Source: Candidatus Cryptobacteroides avistercoris
Lineage (GTDB): Bacteria; Bacteroidota; Bacteroidia; Bacteroidales; UBA932
Length of the DNA: 44,438 bases
Direction: 5' to 3'
NCBI GenBank assembly: GCA_017695095.1
Contig: JADILW010000062.1
Coordinates: 1 to 44,438 of the forward strand
Made by a program: the position numbers and the translations under genes. Below, in pieces: positions 24,762 to 34,562 of this stretch (its first letter is position 1; every line of letters begins with the position of its first letter). The notes beneath the pieces were generated by a model. That model saw only the letters and a list, made by a program, of their open reading frames with translations. It was not told where the DNA came from and did not search any database.

Positions 24762-25068
24762 CAGGATGCACATAATAACCGTCTATTCGGAGAATCAGAT
24801 AGGGCTGCTCTGCTCCATCTCCGGAATATTCGCGCGCAGGAACATCGACATCGACAGCCTGACGGTCTTCCCGTCGGAGTTCCCTGGCATATACCGCTTC
24901 ACCTTCAGGCTCTCGGTCAACGAAGAGACGGCTGAGCGCCTGGTCAGGATAATCGAGAAGAACGTCGAAGTGCTCAAAGCCTTCTGCTTCAGGAGCAACG
25001 AGGTGTGGGACAGCGAGCATGAGACGGTAGCCGCATATTTGAGAGAACATATGAACAATAATCAATAG
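24748..25068 (+). CDS. ilvN: Acetolactate synthase, short regulatory subunit (ACT domain)
   Basis: This 106-residue protein carries one ACT domain: MHIITVYSENQIGLLCSISGIFARRNIDIDSLTVFPSE...IYRFTF. Family small subunits bind valine (or other branched-chain amino acids) and confer feedback inhibition on IlvB. The length resembles E. coli IlvN (about 96 residues), whereas many Bacteroidota and IlvH-type subunits are 160-185 residues with a second domain that is missing here. The ATG at 24748 overlaps the ilvB end by 14 nt; an in-frame TTG at 24739 and an ATG at 24766 are alternatives. No remnant of a lost second domain lies before ilvC. Confidence 0.88.
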   Translation: MDRASRMHIITVYSENQIGLLCSISGIFARRNIDIDSLTVFPSEFPGIYRFTFRLSVNEETAERLVRIIEKNVEVLKAFCFRSNEVWDSEHETVAAYLREHMNNNQ

Positions 25069-25072
25069 CACT

Positions 25073-26116
25073 ATGGCAAAGATGAATTTCGGCGGAGTTG
25101 AGGAGAATGTCGTCACCCGCAGTGAATTTACGTTGGACAAGGCACGCGAAGTGCTCAAGAACGAGGTGGTGGCCATCATAGGCTACGGAATCCAGGGCCC
25201 CGGACAGGCTCTCAACCTCAGGGACAACGGCATCAACGTGATCGTCGGCCAGCGCAGGAGCAAGACCTACGATAAGGCGGTAGCCGACGGATGGGTGCCC
25301 GGAGAGACGCTTTTCAGCATCGAAGAGGCCTGCGAGAGGGCCACCGTGATCGAGTTCCTGCTCTCCGACGCCGCCCAGATCGAGCAGTGGCCGGTGGTCA
25401 AGAAACATCTCACCGCGGGCAAGGCCCTCTATTTCTCGCACGGCTTCGGCATCACTTTCAGCGACCGCACCGGCATCGTGCCTCCCGAGGATGTCGACGT
25501 GATCATGGTCGCCCCCAAGGGCTCAGGAACCTCTGTGCGCAGGCTCTTCCTGCAGGGCAGGGGCATCAACTCCTCCTACGCCGTGTACCAGGACGCCACC
25601 GGCAGGGCGCTCGAGCGCACGCTGGCCCTCGGCATCGCCATCGGCTCCGGCTATCTCTTCGAGACCGACTTCAAGCGCGAGGTCTACTCTGACCTCACGG
25701 GGGAGCGCGGCACGCTGATGGGAGCCATCCAGGGCATGCTGCTCGCCCAGTTCGAAACCCTCCGCGAGCACGGCCACACCCCCTCCGAAGCCTTCAACGA
25801 GACCGTGGAGGAGCTCACCCAGTCGCTGATGCCGCTCTTCGCCGAGAAAGGCATGGACTGGATGTACGCCAACTGTTCCACCACAGCGCAGCGCGGCGCC
25901 CTCGACTGGATGGGCCGCTTCCACGACGCGACCAAGCCGGTGTTCGAGCAGCTCTACGAGGAGGTTGCCAGCGGCCGTGAGGCCCAGCGTTCCATAGACT
26001 CCAACTCGAAGCCCGACTACCGCGAAGGTCTCGAAAAGGAACTCAAGGAACTGCGCGAAAGCGAGCTCTGGCGCACCGGCGCCGCCGTCCGTGAACTCCG
26101 ACCCGAAAACAAGTAG
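25073..26116 (+). CDS. ilvC: Ketol-acid reductoisomerase
   Basis: This 347-residue protein is of the type found in Bacteroidota. The NADPH-binding loop is IIGYGIQGPGQALNLRDNG, followed by GQRRSKTYDKA, whose Arg and Ser residues would contact the coenzyme phosphate. Catalytic-domain motifs are SHGFGITF, MVAPKGSGTSVRRLF, ETDFKREVYSDLTGERGTLMG (metal-binding acids), and the C-terminal ANCSTTAQRGALDW. It isomerises and reduces acetolactate or acetohydroxybutyrate to the dihydroxy acid used by IlvD. It begins 4 nt after ilvN. Confidence 0.96.
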   Translation: MAKMNFGGVEENVVTRSEFTLDKAREVLKNEVVAIIGYGIQGPGQALNLRDNGINVIVGQRRSKTYDKAVADGWVPGETLFSIEEACERATVIEFLLSDAAQIEQWPVVKKHLTAGKALYFSHGFGITFSDRTGIVPPEDVDVIMVAPKGSGTSVRRLFLQGRGINSSYAVYQDATGRALERTLALGIAIGSGYLFETDFKREVYSDLTGERGTLMGAIQGMLLAQFETLREHGHTPSEAFNETVEELTQSLMPLFAEKGMDWMYANCSTTAQRGALDWMGRFHDATKPVFEQLYEEVASGREAQRSIDSNSKPDYREGLEKELKELRESELWRTGAAVRELRPENK

Positions 26117-26122
26117 AGTCAG

Positions 26123-27622
26123 ATGGACGGCAACAGAGTCTACATTTTCGACACGACCCTCAGGGACGGAGAGCAGGTGCCGGGATGCCAGCTCAACACC
26201 ATTGAGAAGATCCAGGTCGCCAAGGCGCTTGAAAGTCTCGGGGTCGACGTGATCGAGGCCGGATTCCCGGTGTCGAGCCCCGGCGACTTCAATTCGGTGG
26301 TCGAGATATCCAAGGCAGTGACCTGGCCCACGGTCTGCGCCCTCACGCGGGCGGTGCAGAAGGATATCGACGTGGCCGCCGAAGCCCTGCACCACGCGAA
26401 GAAGAAGCGCATCCACACTGGAATAGGCACCTCCGACCAGCACATACGCTACAAGTTCAACTCGAACCGCGAGGAGATAATCGAACGGGCCGTCAGGGCG
26501 GTCAAATACGCACGACAGCTCGTGGATGAAGTGGAGTTCTACGCCGAGGACGCCGGGCGCACCGACAACGAGTACCTCGCCCGGGTGGTCGAGGCGGTCA
26601 TCAAGGCCGGGGCCGGCATAGTGAACATCCCCGACACCACCGGCTACTGCCTGCCCGGGGAGTATGCCGCGAAGATACGCTATCTGATGGAGCATGTCGA
26701 AGGCATTGAGAACGTGATTCTCTCGACCCACTGCCACGACGACCTCGGACTCGCGGCGGCCAACACCGTGGCCGGACTGTCGGCCGGTGCGCGGCAGTGC
26801 GAGGTGACGGTCAACGGAGTCGGGGAGAGGGCCGGCAACACGGCTCTCGAGGAGGTGGCCATGATACTGCGCTGCCGCCATGACCTCGGCCTGCAGACCA
26901 ACGTCAACACGACCAAGATCTCCTCGGTCAGCCGTCTTGTGTCCGGCCTGATGAACATGCCGGTACAGGCGAACAAGGCCATAGTCGGACGCAACGCCTT
27001 CGCCCACTCCTCCGGCATCCACCAGGACGGAGTGCTGAAGGACAGCTCGACCTACGAGATCATGTGCCCTCAGGACGTGGGGGTCGACGACAACAACATA
27101 GTCCTGACCGCGCGCAGCGGCCACGCGGCTCTCAAGTACAGGCTCGAGGTGCTCGGCATCTCGATGAGCCCCGAAAGGCTGGACAGCTTCTATCAGGAGT
27201 TCCTCAGGCTCGCCGACCAGAAGAAGCAGGTCAGCGACGACGACCTGCTGGTGCTCGCCGGAGCCCACAGGCAGGAGACGGCTCACGTGCGCCTGGACTA
27301 TCTCCAGGTCACGAGCGGACGCGGCCTGAAGCCGGTGGCCAGCATAGGCCTGGACATTTCAGGGGAGAAATTCGAGGCCGCCGCGAGCGGCAACGGTCCG
27401 GTCGACGCCGCGATCAACGCGCTCAAGCTCATCATACGCCGTCAGATGACCATCAAGGAGTTCACCATACAGAACATCACCAAGGGCTCCGATGACGTCG
27501 GCAAGGTGCACATGCAGGTCGAGCACGACGGCAGGATATACTATGGCTTCGGCGCCGACACCGACATCGTCAGCGCTTCGGTCGAGGCATACATTGACTG
27601 CATCAACAAATTCAAGAACTGA
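26123..27622 (+). CDS. leuA: 2-isopropylmalate synthase
   Basis: This 499-residue protein has the HMGL-like TIM barrel: [48 protein letters not shown] (metal His-x-His) and [16 protein letters not shown]. The C-terminal regulatory (LeuA dimer) domain spans about residues 375-499 ([19 protein letters not shown]). It condenses acetyl-CoA with 2-oxoisovalerate, the committed leucine step, and is normally inhibited by leucine. FPVSSPGDF and the PGCQLN segment distinguish it from the paralogue three genes downstream. Its TGA overlaps the leuC ATG. Confidence 0.94.
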   Translation: MDGNRVYIFDTTLRDGEQVPGCQLNTIEKIQVAKALESLGVDVIEAGFPVSSPGDFNSVVEISKAVTWPTVCALTRAVQKDIDVAAEALHHAKKKRIHTGIGTSDQHIRYKFNSNREEIIERAVRAVKYARQLVDEVEFYAEDAGRTDNEYLARVVEAVIKAGAGIVNIPDTTGYCLPGEYAAKIRYLMEHVEGIENVILSTHCHDDLGLAAANTVAGLSAGARQCEVTVNGVGERAGNTALEEVAMILRCRHDLGLQTNVNTTKISSVSRLVSGLMNMPVQANKAIVGRNAFAHSSGIHQDGVLKDSSTYEIMCPQDVGVDDNNIVLTARSGHAALKYRLEVLGISMSPERLDSFYQEFLRLADQKKQVSDDDLLVLAGAHRQETAHVRLDYLQVTSGRGLKPVASIGLDISGEKFEAAASGNGPVDAAINALKLIIRRQMTIKEFTIQNITKGSDDVGKVHMQVEHDGRIYYGFGADTDIVSASVEAYIDCINKFKN

Positions 27623-28989
27623 TGAACACTCTTTTTGACAAGATATGGGACTCGCACGTGGTCTCGGCAATCGACGGCGGCCCCCAGCAGCTCTACATCG
27701 ACAGGCTCTACTGCCATGAGGTCACGAGCCCCCAGGCGTTCGACGGCTTGAGAGCCAGGGGGATCGGCTGCCTGCGGCCCTCGAAGGTAGTATGCATACC
27801 TGACCACAACATCCCCACCCACGATCAGGACAAGCCAATAGCCGACCCCGTGTCGGCGGCGCAGGTCGAGACCCTCAGGCGCAACGCCTCCGAGTTCGGC
27901 CTCACGTACTACGGCATGATGGATCCCGGCAACGGCATAGTGCATGTCGTAGGTCCGGAGAAGGGACTCTCGCTGCCCGGCATGACCATAGTCTGCGGCG
28001 ACTCCCACACTTCCACCCACGGCGCCGTCGGGGCGGTGGCCTTCGGAATCGGCACCAGCGAGGTGGAGATGGCCCTCGCATCGCAGTGCATACTCCAGCA
28101 GAAGCCTAAATCCATGCGCATCAGCATCGGAGGCAGGCTCGGCAGGGGCGTGACCGCCAAGGACATGGCTCTCTTCCTGATGATGAAGCTCAGCACTTCC
28201 GGAGCCACGGGATATTTTGTGGAATATGCCGGCCAGGCAGTCAGCTCGCTCTCGATGGAGGGCCGCCTGACCCTCTGCAACCTCTCGATCGAGATGGGCG
28301 CGAGGGGCGGTTTCATCGCACCCGACGAGACCACGTTCGAATACCTCAAGGGCAGGGAATACTCCCCTAAGGGCGAAGACTGGGACAGGGCGGTGGAATA
28401 CTGGAAGACCCTGCGCAGCGGCGACGACGCCGTGTTCGACAGGGAGCTCAGCTTCGACGCCTCCGAGATCTCGCCCATGATCACCTACGGCACGAACCCC
28501 GGCATGGGCATGCCCATAGACGGCACCATACCCTCCGACGCCAGTCCCAAGGCTCTGGCCTATATGGGACTCGAGGCCGGCCGCCCTCTGCTCGGCCACA
28601 AGGTCGACTACGTCTTCCTCGGAGCCTGCACCAACGGACGCATTGAGGATTTCCGCGCCTTCGCCTCATTGGTCAGGGGCAGGAGGAAGGCCGACGGGGT
28701 CACCGCCTGGCTGGTACCGGGCTCCTGGGCCGTGAAACGGCAAATCGAGGAGGAGGGCCTTGACAGAGTGCTCGGCGAGGCGGGATTCGAGGTGCGCCAG
28801 CCCGGCTGCTCCGCCTGCCTCGCGATGAACGACGACAAGATTCCGGAAGGCAAGTATGCCGTGTCCACGAGCAACCGTAATTTCGAGGGCCGCCAGGGCC
28901 CAGGTTCGAGGACTCTGCTTGCGAGCCCCCTTACAGCAGCGGCAGCAGCCGTGACAGGAAGAGTAACCGATCCAAGAGAATTGCTATGA
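27622..28989 (+). CDS. leuC: 3-isopropylmalate dehydratase, large subunit
   Basis: This 455-residue aconitase-fold protein has [55 protein letters not shown] and [15 protein letters not shown], which supply the three cysteine ligands of the 4Fe-4S cluster. [28 protein letters not shown] is the usual C-terminus. It isomerises 2-isopropylmalate and, with the citramalate synthase encoded downstream, probably also citramalate. Overlaps of 1 nt with leuA and 4 nt with leuD couple the genes. Confidence 0.95.
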   Translation: MNTLFDKIWDSHVVSAIDGGPQQLYIDRLYCHEVTSPQAFDGLRARGIGCLRPSKVVCIPDHNIPTHDQDKPIADPVSAAQVETLRRNASEFGLTYYGMMDPGNGIVHVVGPEKGLSLPGMTIVCGDSHTSTHGAVGAVAFGIGTSEVEMALASQCILQQKPKSMRISIGGRLGRGVTAKDMALFLMMKLSTSGATGYFVEYAGQAVSSLSMEGRLTLCNLSIEMGARGGFIAPDETTFEYLKGREYSPKGEDWDRAVEYWKTLRSGDDAVFDRELSFDASEISPMITYGTNPGMGMPIDGTIPSDASPKALAYMGLEAGRPLLGHKVDYVFLGACTNGRIEDFRAFASLVRGRRKADGVTAWLVPGSWAVKRQIEEEGLDRVLGEAGFEVRQPGCSACLAMNDDKIPEGKYAVSTSNRNFEGRQGPGSRTLLASPLTAAAAAVTGRVTDPRELL

Positions 28990-29585
28990 AACAGAAATTC
29001 GACATAATTGAAAGCACCTGCGTGCCCCTGCCTCTGGAGAACGTGGACACGGACCAGATAATCCCCGCACGCTTCCTCAAGGCCACCACCCGCGACGAGA
29101 AGTTCTTCGGAGAGAATCTCTTCCGCGACTGGAGATATCTGCCCGACGGCAGCCCGAACCCCGGTTTCGTGCTCAACGACCCCCGCTACGGCGGCTGCGT
29201 GCTCGTGGCCGGCAAGAATTTCGGTTCGGGAAGCAGCCGCGAGCATGCTGCCTGGGCCCTGGCCGGATATGGATTCAGAGCGGTGATCTCCAGCTTCTTC
29301 GCCGACATCCACAGGAACAACGAGCTGAATAATTTCGTGCTTCCCGTGACCGTGTCCGAAGCCTTCCTGGCCGAACTTTTCGACTGCATCGCCGCCGACC
29401 CCGCGACCAGGGTCAGGATAGACGTGCATGAACTCACGGTAACCAACCTTGCGAGCGGGAGGAGCGAGAAGTTCGAGATGAACGCCTACAAGCAGTACTG
29501 CTTTCTCAACGCGATGGACGACATAGACTATCTTCTCGCCCACAAGGACAGAATCGAGGAATACGAAAGGAATTCAGCCTTATGA
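28986..29585 (+). CDS. leuD: 3-isopropylmalate dehydratase, small subunit
   Basis: This 199-residue aconitase swivel-domain protein has [49 protein letters not shown] and [15 protein letters not shown]. It is the partner of LeuC, and its length is normal for the bacterial subunit. It overlaps leuC and the following cimA gene by 4 nt each. Confidence 0.95.
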   Translation: MKQKFDIIESTCVPLPLENVDTDQIIPARFLKATTRDEKFFGENLFRDWRYLPDGSPNPGFVLNDPRYGGCVLVAGKNFGSGSSREHAAWALAGYGFRAVISSFFADIHRNNELNNFVLPVTVSEAFLAELFDCIAADPATRVRIDVHELTVTNLASGRSEKFEMNAYKQYCFLNAMDDIDYLLAHKDRIEEYERNSAL

Positions 29586-31111
29586 TAGAGATAATGGACA
29601 CCACCCTCAGGGACGGCGAGCAGACTGCCGGGGTCTCGTTCAACGCGAGCGAGAAACTTGCCATAGCCCAGCTGCTCATTGAGGAGCTCCACGTCGACAG
29701 GGTCGAAGCGGCATCCGCCAGGGTCTCGAAAGGAGAGTCCGAGGGATTCCGCCGCATCTGCTCGTGGGCGGCCTCCTGCGGCTGTCTCGACAGGATAGAG
29801 GCACTCGGCTTCGTGGACGGGGGTGTCTCGGTCGACTGGATAGCCGGCAACGGGGGCAAGGTGGTCAACGTACTCTCCAAGGGGTCTCTACGCCACCTGA
29901 GCGGGCAGCTCCGCAAGACCCCGGAGCAGCATCTCGCCGATATCGCGGCGGTGCTGGAGCTTGCAGTCGCCAGGGGCATGACGGCCAACATCTATTTGGA
30001 GGACTGGTCCAACGGCATAGTCGATTCGCCCGACTACGTGCGCTTCCTGCTCGACGGGCTGAGCCGTCTGCCGGTCAGGAGGGTGATGCTCCCCGACACT
30101 TTGGGTATCTTCAATCCCTGGCAGGTCGAGAAATACTGCGGGGAAATGCTTTCTCTCTACCCGGATCTGCATTTCGACTTCCACGCCCACAACGACTACG
30201 GGCTTGCGGTGGCCAACACTCTCGCCGCCGCGAAAGCCGGCGTCCACGGCGTGCACACCACCGTGAACGGCCTCGGTGAAAGAGCGGGCAACGCGCCTCT
30301 CGCGAGCGTCACCGCCGGTCTGAACGACCAGGTCGGACGCCGTGTCGCCCTGGATGAAAGCCGGCTGACCCACGTGTGCAGATATGTGGAGAGCATCTCA
30401 GCTGTCAGGATACCGGGCAACGAGCCCGTGGTGGGGGAGAACGTGTTCACCCAGAGCAGCGGGGTGCATGCCGACGGCGATAAGAAGGACAACCTCTACG
30501 CCAACCGCCTGCTTCCCCAGAGATTCGGCCGCATCAGGACATACGCCCTGGGCAAGGTCAGCGGCAAGGCCAACATCATCAACAATCTCGACAAGCTAGG
30601 AATCAAGCTCACCGAGCAGCAGGTGAAGCTGGTGACCGCAAGGGTCGTGGAACTGGGCGACAAGAAGGAGACGGTGACCGCCGAGGACCTGCCTTTCATC
30701 GTGGCCGACGTCCTCAAGAGCGCCGGACCGGCGACTGCGGACAACATCCATATCGTGAACTACTCGCTCCAGCTTGCCAGAGGCATGCGCCCGGTGGCCA
30801 TAGTCAAGGTGAGCATCCACGGAAAGGAGTATGAGGCGTCATCGCCCGGCGACGGCCAGTACGACGCCTTCATGAAGGCCCTGTGGATCATCTACGCCAG
30901 GCTGGGCAAGGAGCATCCGGTGCTCACGGACTATCAGGTCAGCATTCCTCCGGGAGGAAAGACCGACGCCCTCGTGGCCACCACGATTTCGTGGAAGAAC
31001 GGGGACAGCGAATTCAAGACAAGGGGCATAGACTCCGACCAGACGGAAGCCGCCATCAAGGCTACCGTCAAGATGCTGAACATTATAGAGAACATAAACA
31101 TCAAGAACTGA
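29582..31111 (+). CDS. cimA: (R)-citramalate synthase, Leptospira type
   Basis: This 509-residue LeuA-family protein has [65 protein letters not shown] and a C-terminal regulatory domain ending [14 protein letters not shown]...IDSDQTEAA. It resembles the characterised Leptospira citramalate synthase far more than the LeuA encoded upstream. Residues aligned to its pyruvate pocket (Leu81, Leu104 and Tyr144 there, from memory) are L75, L98 and Y138 here, with R10-D11 and E140 also kept. It condenses acetyl-CoA with pyruvate to make 2-oxobutyrate via LeuCD and LeuB, bypassing threonine for isoleucine. Generic annotation as 2-isopropylmalate synthase would be misleading. Confidence 0.87.
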   Translation: MIEIMDTTLRDGEQTAGVSFNASEKLAIAQLLIEELHVDRVEAASARVSKGESEGFRRICSWAASCGCLDRIEALGFVDGGVSVDWIAGNGGKVVNVLSKGSLRHLSGQLRKTPEQHLADIAAVLELAVARGMTANIYLEDWSNGIVDSPDYVRFLLDGLSRLPVRRVMLPDTLGIFNPWQVEKYCGEMLSLYPDLHFDFHAHNDYGLAVANTLAAAKAGVHGVHTTVNGLGERAGNAPLASVTAGLNDQVGRRVALDESRLTHVCRYVESISAVRIPGNEPVVGENVFTQSSGVHADGDKKDNLYANRLLPQRFGRIRTYALGKVSGKANIINNLDKLGIKLTEQQVKLVTARVVELGDKKETVTAEDLPFIVADVLKSAGPATADNIHIVNYSLQLARGMRPVAIVKVSIHGKEYEASSPGDGQYDAFMKALWIIYARLGKEHPVLTDYQVSIPPGGKTDALVATTISWKNGDSEFKTRGIDSDQTEAAIKATVKMLNIIENINIKN

Positions 31112-31112
31112 A

Positions 31113-32183
31113 ATGAAACTCAGGATAGCACAGCTTCCGGGGGACGGAATCGGCCCCGAGGTCGTGGCCCAGGCGGCGAAGGCCATAGACGCCGTCTGCG
31201 CAAGATTCGGACATGAAGTCGAGTACAGATACGCAAGCGTGGGCGCCTGCGCGATCGACAGATACGGCGACGCCTTTCCCGAGGAGACCTACCGCATCTG
31301 CCTCGAAAGCGACGCGGTCCTCTTCGGAGCGGTCGGCGACCCCCGCTACGACAACGACCCCACCGCGAGGGTCAGGCCGGAGCAGGGTCTGCTCGCGATG
31401 CGCAAGAAGCTCGGGCTCTACGCAAACCTGAGGCCGGTGGAGACTTTCCCCGCCCTGATTGACAAGTCGCCTCTGAAGAGGGAGCTTGTCGAGGGGGCCG
31501 ACTTCGTGTGCGTGCGTGAGCTCACCGGAGGAATGTATTTCGGCGAGAAAGGCCGGCGCGACGACGGCGACACCGCCTACGACACCAATGTCTACAGCCG
31601 CTTCGAGATCGAGCGCATCCTCAGGCAGGCGTACTCGCTCGCCCGGCTCAGGCGGCGCCATCTGACCGTGGTCGACAAGGCCAACGTCCTCGAGTCCTCC
31701 CGTCTGTGGAGGCAGGTCGCCCAGGAGATGTCGGCCGAGTATCCTGACGTGCAGACCGACTACATGTTCGTGGACAACGCCGCCATGAAACTGATCACGA
31801 ACCCCAGGTTCTTCGACGTGCTGGTCACCGAGAACACCTTCGGCGACATCCTGACCGACGAGGCGAGCTGCATCTCCGGTTCGATGGGTCTGCTCGCGTC
31901 CGCGTCGATAGGCGAGCGCACCGGCGTCTATGAACCGATCCACGGCTCATACCCCCAGGCCGCGGGCAAGGACATCGCCAACCCGCTGGCGACGATACTT
32001 TCGGCCGCGATGATGTTCGAGACAGCCTTCGGGCTCAAGGAGGAGGGCGCGGCGCTGCGCAACGCCGTCAGGGCGAGCATCGAGGCGGGCTTCGTCACCG
32101 AGGACCTCGCCGACGGAGCCGTAGCCCGCAGGACTTCGGAGGTGGGCGACTGGGTGGCCGCAAGGATATCGGAAGAGAAATAA
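31113..32183 (+). CDS. leuB: 3-isopropylmalate dehydrogenase
   Basis: This 356-residue decarboxylating dehydrogenase has [31 protein letters not shown], the substrate arginines in [11 protein letters not shown] and [52 protein letters not shown], and [23 protein letters not shown] (NAD binding). It acts on 3-isopropylmalate and presumably on methylmalate from the citramalate route. It starts 1 nt after cimA. Confidence 0.96.
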   Translation: MKLRIAQLPGDGIGPEVVAQAAKAIDAVCARFGHEVEYRYASVGACAIDRYGDAFPEETYRICLESDAVLFGAVGDPRYDNDPTARVRPEQGLLAMRKKLGLYANLRPVETFPALIDKSPLKRELVEGADFVCVRELTGGMYFGEKGRRDDGDTAYDTNVYSRFEIERILRQAYSLARLRRRHLTVVDKANVLESSRLWRQVAQEMSAEYPDVQTDYMFVDNAAMKLITNPRFFDVLVTENTFGDILTDEASCISGSMGLLASASIGERTGVYEPIHGSYPQAAGKDIANPLATILSAAMMFETAFGLKEEGAALRNAVRASIEAGFVTEDLADGAVARRTSEVGDWVAARISEEK

Positions 32184-32204
32184 ACAACAAAAAATCAGAA
32201 TATC

Positions 32205-33242
32205 ATGGTAGAACTGGACTGGTCAAATCTCGCATTCAGCTATCGCAAGACCAACGCGATCATCATCAGCAGATTCAAGGACGGCAAATGGTCGGAACCC
32301 GAAATCTCCAACGACTTCGACTTCCATCTCAACGCCTTCGCCGGCGTCTTCCACTACGCCAACTCCTGCTTCGAGGGGCTCAAGGCCTTCAGGGGAGCGG
32401 ACGGGAAGGTGAGGATCTTCCGTCCCGACGAGAACGCAAGGCGCCTGATACGCAGCGCGGCGAGGATAGGCATGGCCGCACCTCCCGAGGAACTCTTCAT
32501 CAGGATGTGCCGCATGTGCGTACACGAGAACCTCGACTTCCTGCCGCCTTTCGGCTATAACGCGTCGCTCTACATACGCCCCGTGCTCGAAGGGATTAAC
32601 CCCCAGATCAACATAGTCTCCTCCGAGGAGGTGATGTTCGCGGTGATGTGCCTGCCCGTGGGGACCTACGCCGACTCGAAGCCCCTGACTCCCGTGAGCG
32701 CGGTCATCTCCAGGGACTTCGACAGGGCAGCACCCAACGGCACGGGAGCCTATAAGATCGCGGCCAACTATGCGCTCGCCTTCTATCCCTACAATGCCGC
32801 CCACCGTCTTGGCTATACCGAACTTCTCTTCCTCGACCCCGCAACCAAAACCAAGGTCGACGAGTTCGGCTCGTCCAACTTCCTCGCCATCAAGGGCGAC
32901 ACCTACGTGACCCCGCTTTCGGACAGCGTGCTGCCCTCGATAACCAACAAGTCTCTCCAGACCCTGGCCGCCGACCTCGGCCTGAAGGTTGAGAAGCGCG
33001 TGATTCCCGTGGAGGAAATCGCCGAATTCGACGAAATCGACGCCTGCGGCACAGCCGTGGTGATCACGCCTGTCAAGTCCATCGACGACAAGCCCAGGCT
33101 CGAAGGAGACGTGGTCTCAAGGACCTGGAGGATGCCTTCCGGCGACGAGTGCGGCAAGGTCAGCAGAAAGCTGTTCCAGATGATACGAGGAATCCAGAAT
33201 GGAGAGGAGCCCGACATCCACTCCTGGTGCTATGAGCTCTAG
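32205..33242 (+). CDS. ilvE: Branched-chain amino-acid aminotransferase
   Basis: This 345-residue class IV PLP aminotransferase has the Schiff-base lysine K184 in GAYKIAANYA. Supporting segments are HYANSCFEGLKAFRGADGKVRIFRPDENARRL, YIRPVLEG, ELLFLDPATKTKVDEFGSSNFLAIKG and ITPVKSI. Length and motifs fit the eukaryote-like BCAT group common in Bacteroidota. It performs the last step of valine, leucine and isoleucine synthesis using glutamate as donor. It is 21 nt downstream of leuB. Confidence 0.94.
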   Translation: MVELDWSNLAFSYRKTNAIIISRFKDGKWSEPEISNDFDFHLNAFAGVFHYANSCFEGLKAFRGADGKVRIFRPDENARRLIRSAARIGMAAPPEELFIRMCRMCVHENLDFLPPFGYNASLYIRPVLEGINPQINIVSSEEVMFAVMCLPVGTYADSKPLTPVSAVISRDFDRAAPNGTGAYKIAANYALAFYPYNAAHRLGYTELLFLDPATKTKVDEFGSSNFLAIKGDTYVTPLSDSVLPSITNKSLQTLAADLGLKVEKRVIPVEEIAEFDEIDACGTAVVITPVKSIDDKPRLEGDVVSRTWRMPSGDECGKVSRKLFQMIRGIQNGEEPDIHSWCYEL

Positions 33243-33245
33243 GCC

Positions 33246-34562
33246 ATGAAGCTGTTCAGTGATAAGCTTGTCGCCGAGGCCTGCTCAGCCTGCAACGTGT
33301 CCGACCTCTCGCACGCCACCATCGGAGAGATTCTGCTTGCCGCGCAGTATCTCGAGAACAAGACGGGCATCCCCTTCGTCCGCATGGACCAGGGCTCTCC
33401 TGGCCTGCCTGTCAACCGCTACGGCGTAGAGGCGGAGAAGAAGGCTCTCGACTCCGGCATCTGCTCGCAGTATCCCGCTGCAGAAGGGTTCAATGGGCTG
33501 AAGGAGGCCGCCTCCCGTTTCGTGAAGGCCTTCATCGACGTGGACATCGACCCGCGCGGCTGCGTGCCCACGACAGGTTCGGTGGAGGGAACCTTCGCTG
33601 CGTTCATAGCGTGTACGCAGAGGATTCCAGGCAAGGACAAGGTTCTGTTCATAGACCCGGGCTTCCCCATACAGAAGTCCCAGCTGCGCATACTCGGCAT
33701 AGAATGGCGGAACTTCGATGTCTATTCCTGGAGGGGAGCAGAGAAGCTGCGCTCCAGGCTTGAGGAGGAGCTTGCTTCCGGCGACATAGCCGCCATAATC
33801 TATTCCAACCCCGACAATCCTGCCTGGATATGCCTCGAGGAGGAGGAACTGGAGGTGATAGGCGAGCTCGCCACCAGGTATGACGCGGTGGTGCTCGAGG
33901 ATCTTGCATATTTCTGCATGGACTACCGCAAGGAGCTCGGCAGGCCGTTCGAGCCGCCGTATCTGCCCACCGTGGCGCGCTATACCGACAACTACATCCT
34001 GCTGCTCTCGGCGTCCAAGATATTCAGCTATGCCGGTCAGCGCATTGCGATGATGTGCATCAGCGACGGACTCTTCAACAGGAGATATCCCGCCCTGGCG
34101 GAGAGATACCACGACTCCGGCGTGTTCGGTGTCACCCTGACCGCCTCAATCCTCTACATGATCACCAGCGGCTGCACCTACAGCACCCAGTTCGGCTACA
34201 TGGAGATGCTGAACCTCTCCTGCGAGGGCGTCATCGATTTCGTGGGCGACACTCGGGAGTACGCGGCCAGGACGCGCCGCATCAAGGAGATCATGCTGCG
34301 CCACGGCTTCCACGTGGTCTACGACAAGGACATCGCCCAGCCCGTCGGCGACGGATTCTTCTTCACGGTCGGCTATGAGGGTCTCAGCGGCGACGAGCTT
34401 GTCGTGGAACTCATGCACTACGGCGTCAGCTGCATCAGCCTGTCGACTACCGGCAGCCTGCAGCAGGGCGTGCGCGGGTGCAGCAGCCGCATGCGCGAGG
34501 ACCTCTATCCGCTGCTCGAGGAGAGAATGGCGGAATTCGAAAAAGACCATCCCGTAAGATGA
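33246..34562 (+). CDS. PLP-dependent class I/II aminotransferase of unknown substrate
   Basis: This 438-residue fold-type I aminotransferase has the PLP lysine K258 in SASKIFSYAGQR. Further features are YSNPDNPAWICLEEEEL (cofactor Asn), VVLEDLAYFCMDYR and a C-terminal arginine region (LQQGVRGCSSRMRED). The N-terminus MKLFSDKLVAEACSACNVSDLSHATIGEILLAAQYLE is longer than in AspC. Substrate is not predictable. Its place between ilvE and metX, with a 4-nt overlap into metX, suggests work on a branched-chain, aromatic or sulfur amino acid. Re-amination of the methionine salvage keto acid is one possibility (inference). Confidence 0.85.
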   Translation: MKLFSDKLVAEACSACNVSDLSHATIGEILLAAQYLENKTGIPFVRMDQGSPGLPVNRYGVEAEKKALDSGICSQYPAAEGFNGLKEAASRFVKAFIDVDIDPRGCVPTTGSVEGTFAAFIACTQRIPGKDKVLFIDPGFPIQKSQLRILGIEWRNFDVYSWRGAEKLRSRLEEELASGDIAAIIYSNPDNPAWICLEEEELEVIGELATRYDAVVLEDLAYFCMDYRKELGRPFEPPYLPTVARYTDNYILLLSASKIFSYAGQRIAMMCISDGLFNRRYPALAERYHDSGVFGVTLTASILYMITSGCTYSTQFGYMEMLNLSCEGVIDFVGDTREYAARTRRIKEIMLRHGFHVVYDKDIAQPVGDGFFFTVGYEGLSGDELVVELMHYGVSCISLSTTGSLQQGVRGCSSRMREDLYPLLEERMAEFEKDHPVR

